DNA of 64,000 bases from the NCBI RefSeq assembly GCF_949987515.2, contig NC_082693.1, positions 17,232,994 through 17,296,993 of the forward strand. Reading direction: 5' to 3'. A model generated the notes under the pieces. It searched no databases, was not told the origin of the DNA, and saw only the letters and a program-made list of their open reading frames with translations. The stretch comes from Delphinus delphis. Taxonomy: Eukaryota; Chordata; Mammalia; Artiodactyla; Delphinidae. Numbering within the stretch: the first letter of the stretch is position 1; each line of letters starts with the position of its first letter. Positions 60,801 through 64,000 of this stretch are shown piece after piece. The position numbers and the translations under genes are program-made.

Positions 60801-63522
60801 AAATTTAAAATGAAAATCAACCTTCACACTGGTCTATCCTTTCGTGACCCATAATTAAACAGAAACTCAACTGTAATTAGAAGTGTCTAAATAGTCCCTA
60901 GAAAGGAGTAATCCCAAACCTTGCCAGGTCCTAAGAATCTTTTCATCAGACTGAACTCCATAAAAGAGTTGTCCCAAATCTCTATTTCATAAATTGACGT
61001 GTAAGTGGAAGCCAGGCAGCTAAGAGCACAGAACAGGCGAGTGGAACAGAATCTGAACCTTGCAGTTTCTATTACAGCGCTCTGTGTCTTTAGGAGCATT
61101 GTTCCTAGAAAGAAATCCAAGCTTATTTCCTGCAGAAAGTTGCACCTAAAGAAATCATCAGAGACTGCAGTACTTACCGGTCCATGAGGAAATGAGGTAG
61201 TGATTGTAAGAAACACCCAAGGCCCATAACCACACATCCAACACCAATCATTATAGGTCTATGCAGTTTAGTTCCAAAATAACTCACAAATATAATCAAC
61301 AAAAGATTTCCTAGAAAAAATTGATGTGAAAAATGAATATTTCAATTAGTATGAACAAAGTCTAAATTAACAGCCTCACCCAATCATTGACTATCCAGCA
61401 TTTATTGTATAATAAATATCTGAAATACTGGGAGTGGTGCTAGGGATGCATGAAATAAATGAATAGGACGCAACCCCTGCCCTGAGGGAGAGCTCTGTTT
61501 CACAATGTCTTTTCACAGAAGTTCTTGACCTGCTATCTATAAACCCCAAACGAGTCCATGGATAGAAATCAGGTGCTCCATGAACTTGAGTGAGAAAAAA
61601 AATTGCATCTTTATTTTCAGTAACTTAATATTAGCATTTCCTTTGACTGTGAAAGTAGACACAAACTACATTAGTATTAACAGTATGTATGATTTTGTCA
61701 TCAATTATCACCAACAGAAGTTACAGGTATTTGCATACGACATAACAGCTGTTGCAGATACTTCAAAATATTATTGACACTGATGATTACTTCAAAATTA
61801 GTGTAGATATTGTTATTTAATGTGATGGTAAGAAGTATTATTATATAACCTGCTTTTAGTATTTTTATAATTTTATTCCAGTATAATTGACTTCCTTTGT
61901 ACCCTTAGGGTTTTTATTTTACGCAATTACATTATTCTGAGATTATATGGCATCAGATTGCCAAAGAGGTCCTTGACACAGAAATGTTAATAACCTCTGC
62001 CAATCTCTTAGTGACTCTCCATTACCTAGAGGATAAAAGGTAAGTTCCATAGCACACACACACGAAGCTCTCCAATAGTCCATTTCTCACCCCTGCCCAT
62101 TTCTCCAGACCTATATTCTAGGAATTGCCACCTGAAGTGTGGCCAGTCCATAACACTGGGCTGAATGTTGCTTCCTACACAACTACCATGCTGTTTCAAC
62201 ATTACGCTTCTTCTTCTATTGGAATTCTCTTCACACTTATCTAACCCTGTTTCGTCACCCAGAAAACATTTTACTTCAAGAGCCTATCTTCCTTAAGTGA
62301 GGTTGTGTCCCTCCTCTGTGTTCCTATAGGACACTGCATATACCTATGTCACCAAACTTACTGCATTCAGTTAAATTATTTGGCACCTATGCCCTCCATT
62401 AGACTGCGAGGTGAGTTTACACAGGGACTCTACAAGGAGTGACTTCTGACTCCGTAGCCAGGATCTCCAGAGCCAGCAAACGGGTGGCACAGAATGAGGT
62501 CTGAGAGAGTTGAGCGCTAGTAGACAAGATCAAGCATCACCTGTTTCAGTCTTGCCTCTATCCCATCCTAATTTTTCTTTCAGATACTGATTAAAAATAT
62601 TAAAGGCAACTTTCATCTTGAAGGAAGTAAAAGCCATTACAAAACTGTAAAGGAGTGACATTTGTATTTCTCTGCGGGTTTGTTCACAGAAGAAATCTTT
62701 CCCTCCTTCATTCTTTCTCTCTGTCCTCACATCTTCCCAGTCGGCCACAAAAATCAGAGCCTAAGAAAAGGCTTTATTCTTCCCTAAAAGCTGTTTCTGA
62801 AATAAATTCAGCGAGATGTGAGAGCTGTTTCTTCTTCCCTCTGCACTTAGAAAGGAGAATTGTCAACCTCCCAGAAACAATAGGAGAAGAAAAATATTTG
62901 CTTTTTTTTTTTTTGAAAACAGATTCCTTTGTTTCCCATGATATCTTCTAAACATGAAAATAAAGCCCTAAGGGTTATCAAATAATAGATTAAATATTAG
63001 TACTCTAAACACTCTGCTACTCATGCTAGCTAACCAAAGGACTATTAGAATAAAAAGTCCCGTGACGGGATATGTGACGATGTTTAAGTGTTATTCAGGG
63101 ATAATATTGAAATGAATTGTTTCTCAACATATTCGAAAGTGAGCTAGGCTATTTAAGTCATTTTAGAAAATACATTAAATACATTACATTTAGAAAATAC
63201 ATTAAAATACATTAAATACATACATTTAGAAAATACATTAAATGCAATAGCTAGGCTATTTAAGTCATTTTAGAAAATACATTAAATGGTACAAAGCGGA
63301 AAATAAGGAGAGTAAAATTCAGACTAGCTCCCTGGATAAAATAATGTATAAAAAGAAGTAATGGAAAAGTAATTCATTACCAATCTCAAAGCTTCCATTA
63401 ATAAATCCAACTAGAGATGTTGGGATGTTGAATTGTCTCTCTATTTGTGTGAGCATGGAATTCATATAAGATCCGGATAGTGTTTTGGATACATACGCAC
63501 ATGTTATTGCCAACAGAAACAT
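21445..63522 (-). CDS. SLCO1A2: Organic anion transporting polypeptide 1A2 (thirteen coding exons)
   Basis: The gene encodes a sodium-independent plasma-membrane uptake carrier. In human it transports bile salts, steroid and thyroid hormone conjugates and drugs across brain endothelium, bile duct and enterocyte membranes. Thirteen exons join in frame to 649 codons including TAA 21447-21445. With about 20 residues from the missing first coding exon the protein would be about 668 residues (human 670). Visible features: TM1-TM2 in the first exon; glycosylation sequons at Asn124 and Asn135 (human numbering fits exactly) and NSS in the exon at 34053-34225; the OATP signature [13 protein letters not shown] at 50239-50457; a Cys-rich Kazal-like extracellular domain across 41431-41596 and 34053-34225; a PDZ-binding tail ending KTKL. 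All visible splice junctions are GT-AG except one GC donor at 50238-50237. No frameshift or premature stop was seen. The promoter lies outside the window. Confidence 0.95.
21850..22800 (-). mobile_element. Decayed LINE-1 ORF2 (RT region)
   Basis: The - strand at 22251-22463 reads an RT-like segment ([20 protein letters not shown]; compare [19 protein letters not shown] in the young copy). The flanks show the same AT-rich L1 pattern. Limits are approximate. Confidence 0.6.
22801..23189. other. SLCO1A2 intron sequence, nothing recognised
   Basis: AT-rich, with no repeat I can name. Confidence 0.4.
23190..23770 (+). mobile_element. Possible solo LTR of an endogenous retrovirus
   Basis: A moderately GC-rich block in AT-rich surroundings. 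It has a promoter-like 'cctttaaaaactgtcatgg' and an end resembling class I LTR 3' parts ('cctctcagtgtattggctttt', 'gaacctgagttcggtagcaa'). No coding retroviral sequence flanks it and I found no clean target duplication. Family unknown. Confidence 0.4.
24150..25950 (-). mobile_element. Decayed LINE-1 (5' ORF2 and upstream), interrupted by a SINE
   Basis: 25690-25930 on the - strand corresponds to the start of L1 endonuclease (the 'ctacaagagacccacttcag' region, seen here as 'ggctctctcttgtaaacaacatgtagctgg'). The rest is AT-rich L1-like sequence broken at 25227-25430. Boundaries are approximate. Confidence 0.5.
25227..25430 (+). mobile_element. CHR-type SINE with target-site duplication
   Basis: Starts gggcttccctggtggcgcag and has the B-box-like 'gggttcgtgccccgg', with an A-rich tail. 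The flanks aaaatcatgata (ending 25226) and aaaatcacgata (ending 25445) form a duplication with one mismatch. Confidence 0.9.
25951..27640. other. SLCO1A2 intron, nothing recognised
   Basis: No gene-like or repeat-like structure that I can support. Confidence 0.4.
27641..27758 (-). CDS. SLCO1A2: SLCO1A2 118-base coding exon (TM11)
   Basis: Acceptor ttttaattgtag, donor ag|gtaaag. Reads [20 protein letters not shown] and ends CRIYDSTNF plus a split Arg codon. It is the paralogue of the SLCO1B exon at 1-105. Confidence 0.95.
28313..28377 (-). CDS. SLCO1A2: SLCO1A2 65-base coding exon
   Basis: Short exon with acceptor catttattttttag and donor ag|gtaaaa. Reads [20 protein letters not shown] then L and a split Ala. 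It restores frame exactly between its neighbours. Confidence 0.94.
28378..29599. other. SLCO1A2 intron, nothing recognised
   Basis: Unique-looking AT-rich DNA upstream (in the gene's sense) of the 65-base exon. Confidence 0.4.
29600..33230 (+). mobile_element. Very decayed LINE-1 filling an SLCO1A2 intron
   Basis: Landmarks occur in ORF2 order: an endonuclease-like 'gattttaacatccatcttc' (30369), 'gccaaaaactggttcttt' (30959), RT-region remnants (31050-31700), and a 3' segment 'cagtgagctaccattttacacccattgg' with 'taagtgttggtgaggctataaggaag' (32947-33030). No open frame survives. Subfamily not determined. Confidence 0.65.
30986..31047. repeat. (TA)n tract followed by a perfect 26-base palindrome
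   Basis: TA repeats run to 31020. Bases 31022-31047 are self-complementary: arms attctctga and tcagagaat around a TATATATA centre. Confidence 0.95.
33440..33700 (+). repeat. MIR SINE remnant
   Basis: Core-like pattern 'tctgaatcctagctctgctatttcctatt', later 'gtctcacagtagccttataagacag', typical of MIR. Confidence 0.55.
34053..34225 (-). CDS. SLCO1A2: SLCO1A2 coding exon (Kazal-like end and TM10)
   Basis: 173 bases; acceptor tttttgacag, donor ag|gtacaa. Starts [22 protein letters not shown] matches the third reported human glycosylation site. Continues through a hydrophobic helix to IPGYMVLL and a split Arg codon. Confidence 0.95.
34645..34656 (+). repeat. Target-site duplication, left copy, of the 34657 L1
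   Basis: aatcaaaatttg, identical to 40910-40921. Confidence 0.9.
34657..36655 (+). promoter_or_regulatory. LINE-1 5'UTR, CpG-rich promoter region
   Basis: Counterpart of 4735-6741 (-). The CpG-rich core lies at about 34915-35770, T-rich low-complexity stretches at 36000-36200, and a conserved block at 36350-36650 directly before the place where ORF1 should begin. Confidence 0.88.
36694..37860 (+). pseudogene. LINE-1 ORF2 endonuclease part (388 codons, truncated)
   Basis: Starts [20 protein letters not shown]. It keeps the AP-endonuclease landmarks: NVNGLN, LQETH, VGDFNT and [10 protein letters not shown] near the expected spacing. It ends at TAG 37858-37860, where the 'gaagactcaatagaat' context lacks about four bases that the other L1 copy has. 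A frameshift before the RT domain makes it a partial product at best. Confidence 0.92.
37904..40531 (+). pseudogene. LINE-1 ORF2 reverse transcriptase and C-terminal remnants
   Basis: Successive frames 37904-38587, 38788-39306, 39313-39582, 39654-39926 and 39923-40531 carry the RT domain to the C-terminal region. The RT box is intact as FADDMILY (FADD codons 38776-38787). Intervening stops and frameshifts abolish a full protein. Confidence 0.9.
40846..40909 (+). other. Candidate 3'-transduced segment and poly(A) tail of the L1
   Basis: Follows the usual L1 terminus 'ccaataaagatgttttaaa' and precedes the right target duplication. It contains its own AATAAA at 40895-40900 followed by an A-run. 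This sequence is missing from the L1 3' end at 17604-17891. Confidence 0.7.
40910..40921 (+). repeat. Target-site duplication, right copy, of the 34657 L1
   Basis: aatcaaaatttg, directly after the A-tail. Confidence 0.9.
41431..41596 (-). CDS. SLCO1A2: SLCO1A2 coding exon (Kazal-like extracellular domain, part 1)
   Basis: 166 bases; acceptor aatcatttcag, donor atg|gtaaca. Contains the Cys-rich motif [20 protein letters not shown], then a second Cys cluster (ACLAGCETS), ending GTGINM. This is the large extracellular loop between TM9 and TM10. Confidence 0.95.
41642..41715. repeat. Three-copy 22-base pyrimidine repeat near an SLCO1A2 acceptor
   Basis: Units agcattttctttttctttt+cag at 41661-41682 and 41694-41715, with a diverged unit at 41642-41662. 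The spacer agaaaagaaaaag can pair with the units. It lies 45-120 bases upstream (in the gene's sense) of the exon at 41431-41596. Confidence 0.85.
41890..41990 (+). repeat. Possible L2 remnant
   Basis: 'ctgaacacctactacacagaaag' followed by 'aaaaatgaagatgaacaaatccc' has the order of L2 LINE 3' sequence. Weak. Confidence 0.4.
42130..42789. other. GC-richer unidentified block before an old L1
   Basis: Repeated motifs such as 'ccagagagc' and 'gagctccaccc' suggest an old repeat, possibly the 5' part of the L1 that follows or an LTR. I cannot name it. No coding support. Confidence 0.35.
43444..43509 (+). mobile_element. 5'-truncated CHR SINE inserted in L1
   Basis: Only the last 40 or so bases of the SINE body (caacgggagaggccacaaca ...) plus an A-tail. 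Flanked by a perfect 15-base duplication, agaaatgggcagagg, at 43429-43443 and 43510-43524. Confidence 0.93.
43999..44050. repeat. (CA)n microsatellite inside L1
   Basis: About 26 CA units at the 'tatacacaatggaatat' site of ORF2, the same site expanded at 13785-13864 on the other strand. Confidence 0.95.
44572..44995 (+). mobile_element. LINE-1 3' end
   Basis: 'gatatcacttaggtggaatctaaac', 'cagaaacagactcacaggtgaagaaaac', 'atagcacagggaattatattcaat' and 'gtaaatcaactatacttcgat' give the artiodactyl/cetacean L1 3' pattern. Same module as 13335-13975 and 54548-55390. Confidence 0.82.
45050..45325 (+). repeat. MIR SINE remnant
   Basis: 'gctagcatgggagtctagaaac', 'ttaatctctctgaatctcaattcttcatctgtaaaacgg', 'caagactcaaataagataat' give the MIR order. 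Confidence 0.7.
45792..45832. repeat. (CA)n microsatellite
   Basis: About 20 uninterrupted CA units, in an SLCO1A2 intron 178 bases past the donor of the exon at 46010-46205. Confidence 0.95.
46010..46205 (-). CDS. SLCO1A2: SLCO1A2 coding exon (TM8-TM9)
   Basis: 196 bases; acceptor gcatttatag, donor gg|gtatgt. Reads [20 protein letters not shown] and ends AGITTSYE plus a split Gly codon. Confidence 0.95.
46895..46980. repeat. MER5-type remnant
   Basis: 'gagagtctaatttagtatatttgagatgggtcccaggtatctgaacttttaacaaacactctaggtgat' has the MER5A centre-to-end pattern. Confidence 0.45.
47537..47701 (-). CDS. SLCO1A2: SLCO1A2 coding exon (TM7)
   Basis: 165 bases; acceptor ttcctttcag, donor g|gtatgt. 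Reads [20 protein letters not shown] and ends [11 protein letters not shown]. Confidence 0.95.
48024..48187 (-). mobile_element. CHR SINE lacking its 3' tail
   Basis: The - strand begins agggcttccctggtggcgca and keeps the B-box-like segment. It stops within the 'ctccacaacgggaga' region with no A-tail, and I see no target duplication. It lies in an SLCO1A2 intron. Confidence 0.85.
48188..49360. other. SLCO1A2 intron, mostly unassigned
   Basis: A short MER5-like piece may lie at 48430-48475. Nothing else recognised. Confidence 0.35.
49361..49495. repeat. MER5A-like remnant
   Basis: 'ggcccaggccatacc', 'attaaatcagacctctgggtaat', 'ccctaggtgattccaatatgtggccaagtttgagaaccag' match the right half of MER5A. 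Confidence 0.6.
50239..50457 (-). CDS. SLCO1A2: SLCO1A2 coding exon with OATP signature (TM6 and large cytoplasmic loop)
   Basis: 219 bases, acceptor tctctttacag. Carries the family signature [13 protein letters not shown]. The rest is a charged loop ([14 protein letters not shown]) ending GITK plus one base of Asp. The donor is GC (aaag|gcaaat), not GT. No in-frame GT alternative is visible that would keep the conserved ITK-DFLPF junction. Confidence 0.93.
50785..50995 (+). repeat. MIR SINE remnant
   Basis: 'gtagaaagagcactggattttgagtcagaagatc' and 'aaactcctcaacttcaatttggtcacctg' give the MIR order. It lies in the short intron between the exons at 50457 and 51024. Confidence 0.75.
51024..51122 (-). 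CDS. SLCO1A2: SLCO1A2 coding exon (TM5 region)
   Basis: 99 bases; acceptor tttatttttag, donor g|gtaact. Reads [20 protein letters not shown] and ends [10 protein letters not shown]. Confidence 0.95.
51563..51776 (+). mobile_element. CHR SINE, near full length
   Basis: Starts at gggcttccctagtggcgcag, B-box-like 'gggttcgtgccccgg', ends 'cccgcgtaccgc' plus about 21 A. Very like 56429-56641. No target duplication seen by eye. Confidence 0.92.
51777..53639. other. SLCO1A2 intron, AT-rich, nothing recognised
   Basis: 52390-52560 is very AT-rich with TTAATTA-type words. No repeat family assigned. Confidence 0.4.
53640..53760 (+). repeat. L2-like remnant beside an exon
   Basis: 'gtgccaaagcactgtgctcatcattctgttcctcac' and 'ccatgctcaaggagcttactgtcctg' follow the L2 3' consensus order. 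It abuts the exon at 53779-53925. Confidence 0.5.
53779..53925 (-). CDS. SLCO1A2: SLCO1A2 coding exon (TM4 region)
   Basis: 147 bases; acceptor ttttaatgcag, donor g|gtgagt. Reads [20 protein letters not shown] and ends [13 protein letters not shown] plus a split Gly codon. Confidence 0.95.
54548..55390 (-). mobile_element. LINE-1 3' end with ORF2 C-terminus
   Basis: Same 3' module as 13335-13975, extending into ORF2 (the - strand at 55020-55229 resembles the '[13 protein letters not shown]' segment). The microsatellite-prone site at about 54985-55010 is not expanded here. Confidence 0.82.
55391..56419. other. SLCO1A2 intron, nothing recognised
   Basis: No supported gene or repeat. Confidence 0.35.
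56429..56641 (+). mobile_element. CHR SINE, near full length, with target-site duplication
   Basis: Body as at 51563, ends in about 20 A. Flanked by agacaaggc at 56420-56428 and 56642-56650. It sits about 235 bases past the donor of the exon at 56876-56982. Confidence 0.93.
56876..56982 (-). CDS. SLCO1A2: SLCO1A2 coding exon (glycosylated loop)
   Basis: 107 bases, acceptor gttcatacag. Encodes [18 protein letters not shown] then [20 protein letters not shown] and NGT correspond to Asn124 and Asn135, both reported glycosylation sites in human OATP1A2. The donor (cag|gttgtc) is weak. Confidence 0.93.
57753..57815. repeat. (AAAAC)n(AC)n microsatellite
   Basis: Five or so AAAAC units followed by about 18 AC units. 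Confidence 0.95.
57816..59178. other. SLCO1A2 intron, nothing firm recognised
   Basis: 58560-58960 may be an old repeat that I cannot name. Confidence 0.35.
59191..59389 (+). mobile_element. tRNA-derived SINE (older CHR/Bov-tA type) with target-site duplication
   Basis: 'gggactttcctagcagtccag' start, B-box-like 'gggttccatccctgg', and a tail with 'aataaaagactttaaaaatgg'. Flanked by agaaatctcccc at 59179-59190 and 59390-59401. Confidence 0.9.
59787..59978 (+). mobile_element. CHR SINE with target-site duplication
   Basis: Body 'gtggcccagtggttgggagt', B-box-like 'gggttcgtgccccag', A-tail. Flanked by aaaatccctaggga at 59773-59786 and again from 59979. The first bases of the usual SINE start are missing. 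Confidence 0.9.
59994..61177. other. SLCO1A2 intron, unassigned
   Basis: 60000-60250 reads like an old interspersed repeat ('aattttataccatccaaactgtcac'), family unknown. Confidence 0.35.
61178..61310 (-). CDS. SLCO1A2: SLCO1A2 coding exon (TM2-TM3)
   Basis: 133 bases; acceptor ttttttctag, donor cg|gtaagt. Reads [20 protein letters not shown] and ends LPHFLMD plus a split Arg codon. Confidence 0.95.
61385..61500 (+). repeat. L2-like remnant
   Basis: 'gggagtggtgctagggatgcatgaaataaatgaatagg' and 'cccctgccctgagggagagctc' match L2 3' order. Confidence 0.6.
61980..62420 (+). repeat. L2-like remnant
   Basis: 'aatctcttagtgactctccattacctagagg', 'gtgtccctcctctgtgttcctatagg' and 'cctccattagactgcgaggtgag' follow L2 3' order. 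Limits approximate. Confidence 0.5.
63142..63287. repeat. Locally duplicated AT-rich block
   Basis: A 39-base segment starting agctaggctatttaagtc is repeated exactly at 63142-63180 and 63249-63287. Between them are further 'tttagaaaatacattaaa' units, giving four of these in all. It lies about 95 bases past the donor of the exon at 63381-63522. Confidence 0.92.
63381..63522 (-). CDS. SLCO1A2: SLCO1A2 second coding exon (TM1-TM2)
   Basis: 142 bases; acceptor tttctccctag, donor g|gtaatg. Starts [20 protein letters not shown] and ends FINGSFEIG. The Met is internal: the true start is in an upstream exon beyond the window. Confidence 0.95.
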
Positions 63523-64000
63523 CTAGGGAGAAAAAAAGTGCAAGAAAACATATGAAAAATTTATTTTTGAATTTGTACATTTGCCACCCGTTGGCAAAAT
63601 ATCTTCTACCAAAAGATTGATTGTCTCCAGCTCAAGTAACTCTTGTATTTGGAAGAAGCTTTTAAAGTGATCTCTTCTTCTGGTCTTCCATATTATGTTC
63701 TCTCTTTGAAAATCCAAAGTGGGACTAATTGATTAGTGATATTGAATTGTGTAGGTCATTTGTAGCCTCATTATTTTATGGGCACGTCTTATACACACAC
63801 AGAAGCAAGTAATCATTCTAAATAACATGTAGCAAACGATTTAAATTGATCTTCAGCATTGCAACACTATCTGTAGTACAAAAGAATATGTGTATGTTAA
63901 TTTTTAAAAAGGAATGTGACGTTACACAAAGACATTATTTCTGTAGCAAATCTGCTTAAGTTCTCTCGAACAAAGTAATATGCAATTTATACAACATTCT
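63523..64000. other. SLCO1A2 intron upstream of the second coding exon
   Basis: No feature besides the acceptor pyrimidine tract at 63525-63540. The initiator exon is not in the window. Confidence 0.6.

Overview
The window is mammalian nuclear DNA, most probably from a cetacean. It holds split genes with canonical splice sites. It also carries several near-identical tRNA-derived SINEs of the CHR family, which is known from whales, hippos and ruminants, and long LINE-1 copies with a roughly 2 kb CpG-rich 5'UTR. Naming a whale is an inference from the SINE type; the sequence gives no species.

Two organic anion transporter (OATP/SLCO) genes converge here. At the left edge on the + strand are the last two coding exons of an SLCO1B gene (1B1/1B3-like): 1-105, cut by the window edge, and 1157-1352. 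On the - strand, thirteen coding exons of SLCO1A2 run from 63522 down to the stop codon at 21445. They join in frame into 649 codons including the stop. Only the first coding exon (about 20 residues in the human protein) lies beyond the right edge. Gene order and direction match the human SLCO1B-SLCO1A2 cluster on chromosome 12. Both proteins are predicted twelve-pass plasma-membrane uptake carriers for bile salts, hormone conjugates and drugs.

Layout: 1-1673, SLCO1B end and 3'UTR with a nested SINE/MER5 element in its last intron; 2889-9021, a composite - strand LINE-1; 9022-21444, the intergenic interval with old L1 pieces, a SINE, microsatellites and about 1.6 kb of unidentified sequence; 21445-28377, the last three SLCO1A2 coding exons with old L1 and an LTR-like block in the introns; 28378-34052, an intron filled by a very decayed + strand L1; 34657-40909, a long + strand L1 with target-site duplication, lying in an intron antisense to SLCO1A2; 41431-63522, the remaining exons separated by L1, SINE, MIR, L2 and MER5 remnants.

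I found no RNA gene, CRISPR array, new enzyme system or second host coding gene. The observations most worth checking are a GC-AG intron in SLCO1A2, two structurally odd L1s (a 5' module embedded near the 3' end of another L1; an ORF1-less L1 with a probable 3' transduction), their inverted arrangement around the 3' end of SLCO1A2, and repeated birth of microsatellites at the same L1 site.
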